From contig NZ_LGTC01000001.1 in the NCBI RefSeq assembly GCF_001262605.1, positions 1,846,501-1,910,500 on the forward strand: a stretch of 64,000 nucleotides of DNA. The letters are read 5' to 3'. The notes under the pieces are model-generated. The model searched no databases and was not told the DNA's origin. It worked only from the letters and a program-made list of their open reading frames with translations. How positions within the stretch are numbered: position 1 is the first letter of the stretch; every line of letters starts with the position of its first letter. The DNA is from Pseudobacteroides cellulosolvens ATCC 35603 = DSM 2933. GTDB lineage: Bacteria > Bacillota > Clostridia > Acetivibrionales > DSM-2933. This document shows positions 43,733-53,253 of this stretch, one piece after another. Made by a program: the position numbers and the translations under genes.

Positions 43733-44842
43733 TTAATTGCCAAGTTGATTCAAGTAAAAATCCTGAAGATTTCTACATTCTTGATAAATGTCAAATCCAG
43801 CATCCTTAATGCACTGTGTCATATTTTCTCTCGTATAACCATTATCATATTTTAAAACTTGGTCCGCCCAGAATTTTGCACTATCTTCCAGAGCAACAAA
43901 TTCAATGTTTTGTGTCATCTTAATTTTTGTAGGAACATTGTTTGACACAATACATTTCAAGCCAGCTGCCTGGGCCTCTACCAAAACTATTCCTAACCCC
44001 TCAAAAATCGATGGAAATAAAAAAACATCCATAGCCTGCATCAAACTATATACCTCCAAGCTACCTTCAATAAACCTAACGCTGTTAGAAAGACCCAGTC
44101 CCTCTACTTTTTGCATTATCATATTTCTTAAATTACCTTTTCCAACTAGCATTAATATAGAATTTTTATTCTTTTTATGTACTTCATGAAATATATCAAC
44201 TACAAAGTCATGATTCTTTGCCGAATCAAATCTACCTACATGACCAATTACAAACTTATTTGTTAACTGATACTCTTGTCTAACCTTTTGCCTTATATTA
44301 TTATTAAAGACAAACTTACTTATATCTATTGCATTATTTATATGCATTACTTTATTCATTGGTACTTGGGACTTTCCATATAGCCATTTTCCAGCAATAT
44401 CAGAACATGTAAAGTAGTGAGTTGCAGTTTTATGAATTGAAATACTGTTAATCTTATGTAAAATGTGATGCATTTTATTTTCCGCTCTTGTACTATGTGC
44501 ATGTATAATACGAGTTTTTACGCCGTTTTTTTTAGCCATTTGTAACGGCTTAATATAGCTTAATGAACTAACATGCTGATGGACTATTTGATACTCTGGA
44601 TTATTTTTAAAAAAATCATCTAAATCTTTTTTATTTTGTCTCAAACTTTTTCCTCTGGGTGTAATATAAAATATATATCCACCTAAAGCCTTTATTTCAT
44701 CGTCGTAATCCCCAGGAGTTTTTGAATGTACAAAAAAATCGAATTGAACCTTATTACGATCTAGATTTCTATATATGTTCATTATAAACGTTTCTATTCC
44801 TGCCATATTCATCTTACCTAATACATGTAGTACCCTAATCAT
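43733..44842 (-). CDS. GT4 glycosyltransferase (EpsF-like)
   Basis: A 369-residue GT-B enzyme. MIRVLHVLGKMNMAGIETFI is the EpsF-like opening; FVIGHVGRFDSAKNHDFVVD starts the C-terminal donor domain, and FLFPSIFEGLGIVLVEAQAA holds the conserved E...E pair (EGLGIVLVE). It transfers an activated sugar to the lipid-linked oligosaccharide. AGAGGTGCACC lies before ATG. It is the rightmost gene of the block bracketed by the two repeats. Confidence 0.9.
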   Translation of the reverse strand: MIRVLHVLGKMNMAGIETFIMNIYRNLDRNKVQFDFFVHSKTPGDYDDEIKALGGYIFYITPRGKSLRQNKKDLDDFFKNNPEYQIVHQHVSSLSYIKPLQMAKKNGVKTRIIHAHSTRAENKMHHILHKINSISIHKTATHYFTCSDIAGKWLYGKSQVPMNKVMHINNAIDISKFVFNNNIRQKVRQEYQLTNKFVIGHVGRFDSAKNHDFVVDIFHEVHKKNKNSILMLVGKGNLRNMIMQKVEGLGLSNSVRFIEGSLEVYSLMQAMDVFLFPSIFEGLGIVLVEAQAAGLKCIVSNNVPTKIKMTQNIEFVALEDSAKFWADQVLKYDNGYTRENMTQCIKDAGFDIYQECRNLQDFYLNQLGN

Positions 44843-44877
44843 GGTGCACCTCTTTTTTATTGACCCATATTATATTA

Positions 44878-44978
44878 GACATGATTGAAATATTACTTAC
44901 CGTTTTGAGTGTGTGTTCACGAGTTAAGTTAACTTAGAAAGAGAAATTATTCGGGAAGTTATATTTGGAACATGCCTT
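44878..44978 (-). repeat. 98-101-bp repeat copy 2, inverted relative to copy 1
   Basis: The reverse complement reads AAGGCATGTTCCAAATATAA and continues through AACTCGTGAACACA to CAATCATGTC, matching copy 1 (39871-39968) with few differences. It has the same terminal inverted repeats. The two copies face each other across about 4.9 kb holding four genes. Confidence 0.85.
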
Positions 44979-45026
44979 AATTAAATACTGTTTAAGGTGA
45001 TTCCTAAAAAATAACTGGTCAACTGG

Positions 45027-45094
45027 CGATTTCAAAAATATTGAATTTAGTACTTTTCACCATTAAGAATTGACCAAGGAAATTTTTGAAATCG
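45027..45094. repeat. 13-bp perfect inverted repeat beside repeat copy 2
   Basis: CGATTTCAAAAAT / ATTTTTGAAATCG separated by 42 nt, containing TTGACCA, with a TGGTCAA just outside the left arm. Together with copy 2 this 260-bp gap is full of palindromic sequence, suggesting more than one insertion of small elements. Confidence 0.6.
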
Positions 45095-45107
45095 ACTAAG
45101 TAATATC

Positions 45108-46244
45108 CTAAATTTCCACAGAAAAAGCTAAACCCTCTATTACCTTTTTATATTGTAACAATGTAGTTCCTGTTACACTATTCCAGGAATAATATTTATT
45201 AATAAATTCCCGTGCATTCACCCTATACAAGTCTGTCATATTGATATCTTTAATAATTAATTGCAACCTGGCTGCAACATCTTTAGGATCAATAGCTACC
45301 TTCCATCCACATTTATAATTTTCAACCTCTTCAGCTAAATTAGTACCCGGCGTTAAAAGACAGGGTATACCAAATGAAAGTGCTTCCAAGACTGACATAG
45401 GCTGCCCCTCTGACCTTGATAACAGAACAAAAATATCAGTACCTATTAGTACTCTTTGCTTTTCATTGTCGTATACCGGTCCATGTAGTTTAACTATATT
45501 TTCTAAGCCGTTATCCGATATTAAGTTTTGTAGTATTTTTCTGCATCCTCTATAGTCAGAACCATATATATTAATAACAACCTTATTTTTTAATAGTTCT
45601 TCCTTAATTATTGAGCTAGCCATTACTAAACAATCGAGACCCTTATTCTGAATATCCAACCTACCTATATAACTTATATTGATAGAATCTTTACTACAAT
45701 CTTTAACTGTATTAAATACATTTGGTAAATCAACACCGTTTCCAGCTACAAAGAAGTTTTTATTCCATAAATTAGAGTTTTGTGCTTCTCCATTGGATAA
45801 GTACTGTACAGCTTTTGATGTTTTAATGAGTTTATTTAAAAAAAGAATATTTCCTAACTTTTTCTTTATCTTTTTTTGCTGTTGTGCAAATTTAGTCATT
45901 CCACCATGGGGAACAACAATATATGGAATACCTCTCTTTAAAAGATGTTTTGACATTCTTAAATGAGCTGGAATATATGTACTATGAAATATTACTATAT
46001 CAGGCTTATTAAAAGGCTTGTCTAGTTTATCCAAGTCAAATGAATTGAAATTGGAATAATCATAAATACTGAAGTCCCATTTTTTTCTTTCTACTTCCAG
46101 AGTTTTCAAATCTAGCTTTTTACTAATTATTAAGGCTGAATTTATCCCATCTATTTTATTCTGGTTACTTACTATATTTGGAACAACTACTGATACTCCA
46201 GAAGATTTATTAAAACTTAGTGGTGCAATATGTAATATAACCAT
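45108..46244 (-). CDS. GT4 glycosyltransferase
   Basis: A 378-residue GT-B enzyme. MVILHIAPLSFNKSSGVSVV and PYIVVPHGGMTKFAQQQKK are typical of the acceptor domain; INISYIGRLDIQNKGLDCLV opens the donor domain; LSRSEGQPMSVLEALSFGIP contains the E-x7-E motif. It adds one sugar to the repeat unit. It lies 3' of a palindrome-rich gap and 5' genes follow on the same strand. Confidence 0.88.
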   Translation of the reverse strand: MVILHIAPLSFNKSSGVSVVVPNIVSNQNKIDGINSALIISKKLDLKTLEVERKKWDFSIYDYSNFNSFDLDKLDKPFNKPDIVIFHSTYIPAHLRMSKHLLKRGIPYIVVPHGGMTKFAQQQKKIKKKLGNILFLNKLIKTSKAVQYLSNGEAQNSNLWNKNFFVAGNGVDLPNVFNTVKDCSKDSINISYIGRLDIQNKGLDCLVMASSIIKEELLKNKVVINIYGSDYRGCRKILQNLISDNGLENIVKLHGPVYDNEKQRVLIGTDIFVLLSRSEGQPMSVLEALSFGIPCLLTPGTNLAEEVENYKCGWKVAIDPKDVAARLQLIIKDINMTDLYRVNAREFINKYYSWNSVTGTTLLQYKKVIEGLAFSVEI

Positions 46245-46355
46245 AAGCAGGCCCTTTCAACACATTCTAGATATAATAGCATTATTTATACAATTGCTCC
46301 TATTGAACATATAATAAAAAAATATAAAATATTTGATTTTTCTTCATTTCATAAA

Positions 46356-47567
46356 CTATCTGAGTTTAATTAATTCTACAATTATCGAATAAGTATATTT
46401 ACGATCAAACTTCATATCAGCTAACCTACGATTGTTATAGCCCATCTTTTTTCTTAATTGGTTTCTGCTGTACAACACTAATAGCTTTTTAGCCAAATCA
46501 TTAGGATCATTCTTGCAATTTAATCCTATTTTATATTTATTAACCAAGCCTCTATATTCCGAACTTTCCTGTGTATTTAACACAGGCAGGCCCGCTGCAG
46601 CATAATCGCCAACTTTATTAATAATGCTTCCGGCAGATCCATTTTTAATAGGATTTACAGCTATATCGCATGACAACAACATACTTACCATTTTTCCATA
46701 ATCCAACCTCCCACAAAATTCAACATCTACGTTTTTTTCCTTTGCATAGTTCTGAAACTTTGATTTTAATGGCCCATCACCTATCACTATAAACTTTATA
46801 TTACTAATTCCTTTTTCCTTAACTAATTTCAACGCATCCATAACATTTGTTAAATTATAGCTATGTCCCAATGTCCCGATATAAACAAGCCTAATTTCAC
46901 CTTCTACCTTATTCAAAGCCTTATTTTCTTTCGCTAAATTATCAAAATATGACAACTCTGTCCCTAAAAAAACAGCATGGCCCTTTTTACACTTCTTATT
47001 TACCTTTATTGCTCTATCTACATAAGTTTGAGATACTGCAACAATATCATCAGCGTTTCTATAAATATATTCAGCTTTCTTTTTTATAGGCCATAATATA
47101 ATATTACTAATCAACGGAATATTAAAAACCATTTTAAATGCTTCCGGCCATAAATCCTGAACATCAATAATCAGTCTTATATTATTCTTTTTAGCATACT
47201 TGGTTGCTACTTTAGCAACATCGAGTGAAGGAACTGCACAATAAATAACATCAGGCTTTTTTCTTGTAGCCAGATAATCTTTTAAGCTTTTACCCATAAT
47301 ATAATGACTGTAAAAACGCTCAATGGATATATTTTTTGAATATCCAGGCTCGTAAAGCATGGTAAGCTTATAGCTAATATCATTAATCTGATGTTTCGTA
47401 ATAATTCTCTGCGTTTTAGTCCTATGTGAAAAGCTAGATGTAACTAATTCAACACATGCATCACTTTTGTCAATTTTTTCTGCAATATAATTAAATCTCC
47501 CATTACCATATTCACCTGGTATCTGAGTAAAATGTGCGATAATTAATATATCTTTCAATCCACTCAC
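46356..47567 (-). CDS. GT4 glycosyltransferase (WbuB-like)
   Basis: A 403-residue GT-B enzyme of the WbuB/fucosamine transferase type: DVQDLWPEAFKMVFNIPLIS is the conserved D.QDLWPEA motif; IRLVYIGTLGHSYNLTNVMD opens the donor half; GLPVLNTQESSEYRGLV is close to the usual nucleotide-binding end. The Wbu type transfers an N-acetyl-fucosamine-like or related sugar; the exact donor cannot be told. Confidence 0.88.
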   Translation of the reverse strand: MSGLKDILIIAHFTQIPGEYGNGRFNYIAEKIDKSDACVELVTSSFSHRTKTQRIITKHQINDISYKLTMLYEPGYSKNISIERFYSHYIMGKSLKDYLATRKKPDVIYCAVPSLDVAKVATKYAKKNNIRLIIDVQDLWPEAFKMVFNIPLISNIILWPIKKKAEYIYRNADDIVAVSQTYVDRAIKVNKKCKKGHAVFLGTELSYFDNLAKENKALNKVEGEIRLVYIGTLGHSYNLTNVMDALKLVKEKGISNIKFIVIGDGPLKSKFQNYAKEKNVDVEFCGRLDYGKMVSMLLSCDIAVNPIKNGSAGSIINKVGDYAAAGLPVLNTQESSEYRGLVNKYKIGLNCKNDPNDLAKKLLVLYSRNQLRKKMGYNNRRLADMKFDRKYTYSIIVELIKLR

Positions 47568-47630
47568 CTACATAAAAAATATAATTGTTCCTTGTTTAAA
47601 AAATTAAGTTATTATCACTTATTTATATAG

Positions 47631-48617
47631 TTAGCGTCTTACCCTATATGCCGGAAAGAACTTTGAGTTTCTATCAGCCCCCACGATTTCACATAACCTA
47701 GAATTAATTTCTTCGTTCCATATTTTTTTTCCAATATAAAATCTAAATTCAGTGTTACAACCAAACTGCTTTTTAAATAAATACAAACTATCATCAATAT
47801 CATTGCTTCTGCCACCACCATGATGAATTAACTTATACCCTTTTTCTTTTCCCCATATGGTAATTGCATATCTCAGTATGTATGCAGGCGACAGATAAAG
47901 AAACTCGTTAAGTGTACCTGACAAGTGAATATGAATTGTTTTGTCGTAGATAAAATAGAACCCCATAGCAATGGTAAGTTCTTTGTAAATTGCTTTAACC
48001 AGTACAATATTCTTGCCAAACAACTCAATGCAATGCTTAAAATATTCTTCATCAAAGTAATAATAATCATCTGCTTTATTTCGTTTCATTGTTGAGTAAT
48101 AAACTTTAATAAAATCGTCCACATCACTTGGTTTTTCAATTATTTCAAAACTAACCCCGTTTCTTAATGCTTTTTTTATATTCTTACGACACGATTTAGA
48201 AAACTCTGATTGAAAAGGGTCACCGTATTGCTCTAAATTAGTTCCAATTGTGTTTCTAATATGTTCCACATCATAATAATCTATAAAATCTTGTGCATTC
48301 CCGATTATTGGATGAAATCTTACAAATTCGCTTACGATATTATTCTTATTACAATACTGATTCAACGCTAGACAGAAGTCATTTACCAGCTCTTTCCTGC
48401 GTCCTTCTTCGCACCACTCAATTATAGGTCCACCATATCCATAAGGAGTTATAATGTCATAGTAGGTTTTTTCATCTATTTTTAATGGTACCTGGCGTTT
48501 AATAAACATGTGACTTACAATTCCATAGTCACTCTTAAACTCAAACACTTCACTAACTCCATTTTCAACTTTTTCATATAACTTCCCGTAAGATGATTCA
48601 AAATATAAATCATTCAT
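47631..48617 (-). CDS. FemAB/GNAT-fold aminoacyl- or acyltransferase-like protein
   Basis: A 328-residue FemAB-like protein: FSKSCRKNIKKALRNGVSFE is the family's basic helix, YYSTMKRNKADDYYYFDEEY follows, and LYLFKKQFGCNTEFRFYIGK is the C-terminal KxxFG element. FemX-like enzymes use aminoacyl-tRNA to modify lipid II, but many polysaccharide loci carry members that transfer amino acids or acyl groups to sugars. The substrate is unknown. Start overlaps the upstream gene by 4 bp. Confidence 0.78.
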   Translation of the reverse strand: MNDLYFESSYGKLYEKVENGVSEVFEFKSDYGIVSHMFIKRQVPLKIDEKTYYDIITPYGYGGPIIEWCEEGRRKELVNDFCLALNQYCNKNNIVSEFVRFHPIIGNAQDFIDYYDVEHIRNTIGTNLEQYGDPFQSEFSKSCRKNIKKALRNGVSFEIIEKPSDVDDFIKVYYSTMKRNKADDYYYFDEEYFKHCIELFGKNIVLVKAIYKELTIAMGFYFIYDKTIHIHLSGTLNEFLYLSPAYILRYAITIWGKEKGYKLIHHGGGRSNDIDDSLYLFKKQFGCNTEFRFYIGKKIWNEEINSRLCEIVGADRNSKFFPAYRVRR

Positions 48618-49707
48618 ATAGTACCGAAGAACCCTCCTATCGTATTTACTAACCTCTCCATATCATACAAATCATATCTTTGGTCACAAATTAAAGATAA
48701 CTCTTCTTGATATACATCGCTTGTATCAGTACTAAGACAAAATTCATTAGGAATAGGCCAATGAATTGGGCAATACATTCTATTAGCTATCAAATAGTTT
48801 TTAAGTGCATCTCTTATATCTTTTCTTGCTCTTATGGGAAAAAACAACGGGCAATCTTTAGTAAAATCATGATTGCTTATTAATGGTTTTATATTATTAA
48901 ATTTCTTTACAGCCTTGTGGATATAAGATGCATTTTCTCGACGTTTCTTTTTTATCGTATATATATCAATTGTAGATAAAATACTTCTAGATACTCCATC
49001 GATTTCAATACTTTTATAATCAAGATAAAGACTCTTATTAAATCGAGAGTACATTTCTGAAAAATTCTCCTTACCACTCTCTTTTATCAGCGTTTTCTTC
49101 TCATATTCCTTAATATATTCTGCCTTTTTAGACATAGCATTTATCTTAGTATTTATTATTGATGACAGCGGCAGCTTCAATGTTTGTCTGGAGAACTTAC
49201 CTTTCTGTTTTACAGCCAAACCACCACTAGGAATGGCAAACCACTTCCTTAGACTCGCAACTTTGTAGTCAGATTCATTACAATATGGTTGTTCACTTAA
49301 TAAGCGATGGGTTATATCTTCAATAACAATTGTACCTTTGCTTTTGAATACTTTAATTATTGAATCCATTACTGTGCTGGAAAATCCGAAATAACTGGTG
49401 GAAAAAAAACATCACATGATTTATCATAATCTACTATATACTCTAATCCTTCATTAGAAAAAATAACCTTATAGAAATCAATTTGTATACCTTTATCAAT
49501 AAATGCTTGTAACATCGAACTACAGCAATAAGAAGGAAAATATACAGATTTAACTTTTGTAGTGATATCTCTTAATACATAATCAATTGCTGTCCGCCCA
49601 GAAAAAAGAAGGCGATGATCTTTACCCAAGTTGAGCCAGCTTGGTGATTTTATGGTGCCTTCGTTTGGGATACTATCCAGCCAAAACTCACTACCTATCT
49701 CTCGCAT
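48614..49707 (-). pseudogene. DegT-like aminotransferase gene broken at T8 homopolymer
   Basis: Two frames make one PLP-type aminotransferase-like protein: the 112-codon N-part (LGKDHRLLFSGRTAIDYVLR, VYFPSYCCSSMLQAF) and the 251-codon C-part (GTIVIEDITHRLLSEQPYCN, VASLRKWFAIPSGG with candidate PLP lysine). With one more T in the run (A8 on the plus strand, 49402-49409) the frame would join through SYFGFSSTVMDSI. The C-part also has its own ATG in TAATG overlap with the N-part stop. It could be phase-variable, use ribosomal slippage, or be a sequencing error. It would make or modify an amino sugar. Confidence 0.72.
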
Positions 49708-50933
49708 TTTTGATACTCTCTTCGCAACAAAGAATAGGATAGTACATTATGATATTTACCTCTTTTGTAAATTCTAGATCGTAAAACCCCATCCTTTTTA
49801 AATCCGCACTTTTCAAAAACCTTCTGAGACGGATTATTGTATTCCAATATATTGGCTGTCAAACAATTCAAGTTCAATTCATCAAAACAGTAATTAATTA
49901 AAATTCTGATTGTTCTGGTTCCAATACCCCTACATCTAAATTCATCACTCTTTATTTTAATATTTAAATTCGCAACAGAATTTTTAAAATCAAATGAACT
50001 TATGGAAGCCATTCCTACTGCTATAAGATTTACCTCTATAATAAATTTCATATCATCAGAATTTAGATTATTAATCCATTCAGCTTGGATTTTTGAAGAA
50101 ACAGGTAATGACCATCCGATAACCATATTCTCTAATTCAGGATCGTTAATCATATCTTTTAGAAAATTAGCATCTTTTTCTTCTATGGCACGGAGTACTA
50201 TATTTTCATCAATTAAAAGCATTTTATTACCACCCTTCGTGTAACTGTAATCAATTAGAAATGTGCTTTTTTCTTGTTCCATTCTATGTTTATGAAAATC
50301 TTCTACCCTAGCAGTCCCTCTTACTGATACACCCTCCTGCTTAAAAACTTTTAGCATTGTTTTAAAAATTATTTTTATATCACCCCAGAAGGTTATTTTA
50401 TTTATGTATTGAATGTCATAAGCAAATCTCTCTTCCCACATCATTGTATTTCTTCCGTTAATCTGGGCCAAACCTGTTAATCCTGGTCTAACATCATGAC
50501 GTTGTCGTTCAATATCATTGTAATATGGTAGATAGATTGTAGCCAAGGGCCTGGGTCCTACAATTGCCATATCTCCACGAACTATATTCCAAAGTTCAGG
50601 GAGTTCATCCAAAGATGTTGACCTCAAAAACTTACCAAACTTAGTAAGCCTTACACTATCAGGTAATAACTCTCCATTCTCATCTCTCTCATCAGTCATT
50701 GTCCTGAATTTATATATTTTAAATATTTTTTCATTAATTCCAGGCCTATCTTGTTTAAAAATTACCGGACTACCTAGTTTAATTTTCACAAGAATAGCTA
50801 CCGTTAATAGGACCGGACCTAAAATAATAATAGCAATACCAGCTAAAATAAAATCCATTGGTCTTTTAATATATTTCTTATAAATACCTTCTTTACTTGA
50901 TAGCACTGCACCTTTTTTAGTTTCGGTTTTCAT
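49695..50933 (-). CDS. Sugar-phosphate transferase (PglC/WcaJ-like) fused to GNAT acetyltransferase
   Basis: A 412-residue fusion. Residues 1-205 are a Bac_transf phosphoglycosyl transferase: one membrane helix (FILAGIAIIILGPVLLTVAI), FKIYKFRTMTDERDENGELL, then LRSTSLDELPELWNIVRGDM and VGPRPL. It moves sugar-1-phosphate to undecaprenyl phosphate to start the repeat unit. Residues 238-410 are a GNAT domain (LLIDENIVLRAIEEKDANFL; RCRGIGTRTIRILINYCF as the CoA loop; EYNNPSQKVFEKCGFKKDG). Together with the neighbouring aminotransferase this suggests a 4-acetamido-type sugar such as diNAcBac. Confidence 0.88.
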   Translation of the reverse strand: MKTETKKGAVLSSKEGIYKKYIKRPMDFILAGIAIIILGPVLLTVAILVKIKLGSPVIFKQDRPGINEKIFKIYKFRTMTDERDENGELLPDSVRLTKFGKFLRSTSLDELPELWNIVRGDMAIVGPRPLATIYLPYYNDIERQRHDVRPGLTGLAQINGRNTMMWEERFAYDIQYINKITFWGDIKIIFKTMLKVFKQEGVSVRGTARVEDFHKHRMEQEKSTFLIDYSYTKGGNKMLLIDENIVLRAIEEKDANFLKDMINDPELENMVIGWSLPVSSKIQAEWINNLNSDDMKFIIEVNLIAVGMASISSFDFKNSVANLNIKIKSDEFRCRGIGTRTIRILINYCFDELNLNCLTANILEYNNPSQKVFEKCGFKKDGVLRSRIYKRGKYHNVLSYSLLRREYQKCER

Positions 50934-52049
50934 CTATCTCCACAACCCCTTGGTAATCTTACAAACTCTCTCTAAATCGTCATCCGTCATCTTCGTATCA
51001 CTTGGTAAGCAAACACCATTCTCAAATAACTTTTCACTCACATCTCCACCAACATAATCATATTTCTCAAAGAAAGGCTGCATATGCATAGGTTTCCATA
51101 CAGGCCGCGATTCGATATTCTCAGTTTCTAAAGCTTCCATTATTTGAATAGGCCTCACTTGGCCATTTAAAGTCATGACACTTAACCAATAGTTGGGCTC
51201 ATTCCAATCATTGATAGGCATAAATTCTACACCTTCAAGGTAACATAATTCTCTCTTATAATATTTAAAGATGTACTTCTTCTTAGCTACTCTCTGTTCC
51301 AATACTTTAAGCTGTCCTCTACCAATACCGGCCACAACATTGCTCATACGGTAATTAAACCCTAATTCGCTATGCTGATAGTGCCTTGCTTGGTCCCTGG
51401 CTTGTGTTGCCCAGAACCTGGTTTTAGCAATCTTCTCTTCGTTATCAGAAACAAGCATACCACCACCTGAGGTAGTTATAATCTTATTGCCATTAAAGCT
51501 AAACACACCAAACTCACCGAATGTTCCGGTATGTTTGCCTTTATAATAAGTTCCAAGTGATTCTGCGGCATCTTCTATAAGCACTACGTTGTACTTATTA
51601 CAAAGTTCAACAATTTTATCCATATCCGCTGCCAGACCATAAAGGTGAACCACTATTACTGCCTTCACACGATCTCCATATTTTATTAAAGCCTGTTCTA
51701 ATAGTAATGGATCCATATTCCAGGTAACAAAATCACTATCTACAAAGACCGGAGTAGCTTTCTCATAAATAATCGGATTTGCTGAAGCTGAGAAAGTCAA
51801 CGATTGACATAGAACGATATCCCCCTCTTTTACCCCAACTAACTTAAGTGCAAGATGAATCGCAGCAGTTCCGGTTGTTGTTGCTGAGGCTGCTTTGGCA
51901 CCTACCTTAGCCGCTAATTCGTTTTCAAATTCAGTAACATTTGGTCCAAGTGGAGCTACCCAATTTGTATCAAATGCCTCCTTAATATACGCCATCTCAT
52001 AGCCCTCTTCACTCATATGAGGGGACGCCAACCAAATCTTCTCAGCCAT
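50934..52049 (-). CDS. DegT/DnrJ/EryC1 sugar aminotransferase (PglE-like)
   Basis: A 371-residue PLP enzyme. MAEKIWLASPHMSEEGYEMA and FDTNWVAPLGPNVTEFENEL are the PglE-type opening; EDAAESLGTYYKGKHTGTFG and FSFNGNKIITTSGGGML carry the catalytic Lys in the N-G-N-K-I context; RSRP-like ESRPVWKPMHMQPFF is at the end. It installs an amino group on a UDP-4-keto-6-deoxy sugar. AAGGAGTAATAGTA precedes ATG. It abuts the PglC-GNAT gene, and is the first structural gene of the LoaP-headed operon. Confidence 0.92.
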   Translation of the reverse strand: MAEKIWLASPHMSEEGYEMAYIKEAFDTNWVAPLGPNVTEFENELAAKVGAKAASATTTGTAAIHLALKLVGVKEGDIVLCQSLTFSASANPIIYEKATPVFVDSDFVTWNMDPLLLEQALIKYGDRVKAVIVVHLYGLAADMDKIVELCNKYNVVLIEDAAESLGTYYKGKHTGTFGEFGVFSFNGNKIITTSGGGMLVSDNEEKIAKTRFWATQARDQARHYQHSELGFNYRMSNVVAGIGRGQLKVLEQRVAKKKYIFKYYKRELCYLEGVEFMPINDWNEPNYWLSVMTLNGQVRPIQIMEALETENIESRPVWKPMHMQPFFEKYDYVGGDVSEKLFENGVCLPSDTKMTDDDLERVCKITKGLWR

Positions 52050-52388
52050 TACTATTACTCCTTTTCAAAACAAATTCTTACGGAAATATTTTAAAAATAT
52101 TACTTCTCATAAATGTAAAAGGAACTAAGAAAATAAAATCATTTTTCTTAATCCCTCTGTATCTTTTAACATAAATAACTGTATGATTTTTTATAATTGC
52201 TTTACTTTCCTATACAACCCTGTAAATGCAATTGCATGTACAAACATCTTATATGGCTTCAGGTGGTAAAATACAAACCCTACAGCCTAACGCCTTATCC
52301 TAAACACAATACGGTATGCAGCAATATCGTCAATATAACCTCTTCACTTCAAGCTAAGCCGAAACTTAAAGCATAAAGATCCGATTTT
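52050..52388 (-). promoter_or_regulatory. 340-bp leader between LoaP gene and polysaccharide operon
   Basis: No ORF with a ribosome site is visible. In LoaP-controlled operons a leader RNA hairpin recruits LoaP and a terminator follows; the segment is where such elements would lie, but I could not identify a convincing hairpin-plus-T-run by eye. The last 20 bp carry the aminotransferase ribosome site. Confidence 0.4.
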
Positions 52389-52915
52389 TTAAATGGGTTC
52401 AACCATAGAAACTGACAGTTCAATCAGTCTAGATTCACTCATAAAATTTACTCTTAGTTTTACTCTTCCTTTTCTCTTGTCCAGTTTTTCAATCAAACCC
52501 TCCATTCCTAAAAGAGGCCCATCGATCACAACTACTTTTCCTTCGTTTAGTCTTATATGTGAAGGCTCAATTATACCTTTATTGGAAATAAGCTTGCCAA
52601 TGATATTTATCTCGTTTTGGTTAATTATATACGGCTCACAGTCATCCTTTAAGACCTTGATCAGATCAGGTATATCTTTTAACAAATAATATTCATCCGG
52701 TCCCAAATAGCCATTCAACAATATATATCCAGGAAATAAAGGTCTTAGCTTATATTCCCAAATACCGTTTTTTTTTCTCTTAGCCGTCTTTTAGGTACAA
52801 TTACCCTTAGATTTTTCTCCCTTAGTCTATACTGAAGTCTTTCCTTTAATATATCTTCCTTCCCTGTCATAACAAAAAGTGCATACCAGTTGTTACATGT
52901 ATTAATATCATTCAA
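52389..52915 (-). pseudogene. loaP: LoaP (NusG-paralogue antiterminator) gene broken at A9 homopolymer
   Basis: Two frames: residues of an NGN domain, NNWYALFVMTGKEDILKERL with KNLRVIVPKRRLREKK, then, after an A9 run (plus strand T9 at about 52768-52776), KLRPLFPGYILLNGYLGPDE in the -1 frame, followed by a KOW domain (LNEGKVVVIDGPLLGMEGLI). One more A would join the parts (NGIWEYKLRP). LoaP promotes read-through of polysaccharide operons in Firmicutes. TTG 52915 has GGGAGTGA upstream. It may be phase-variable or rescued by slippage, or a sequencing error. Confidence 0.82.
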
Positions 52916-53253
52916 CCCAATCACTCCCAAAAGTTTATAGGGGAAGATCTTAAATTATTGCTAACCTAATACAATAAAAGGAATGTTTATATACTCGACA
53001 ATAACATGATATTCAATTTTAAAAAATATGTGAATGATTTTGGAATTGGACATCTCGTATAAATTTCCAAATTTAATTGATTTTTTCCCTAACAATAGCT
53101 GTTTTAATTAAAGTAGGAAAGTGTAATTCTTATTCAAAGTAATTTTATGAATGTATGATATATAGAGGATTAATTTGAGTTATGATTTCTGTATAACTAT
53201 ACAGAGTTAAACCCCATTAACTCAGCATAGAAAAGATCAATCCATAAAACGCA

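Noticed and set aside
48576..48590. ATAACTTCCCGTA resembling the end of the 98-bp repeat
   Set aside because: It is coding sequence of the FemAB-like gene (SYGKLYE) and matches only about 13 bases, with no second arm.
52393..52689. 98-codon plus-strand frame opposite the LoaP gene
   Set aside because: Shadow of the KOW-containing frame; no start context and no family resemblance.
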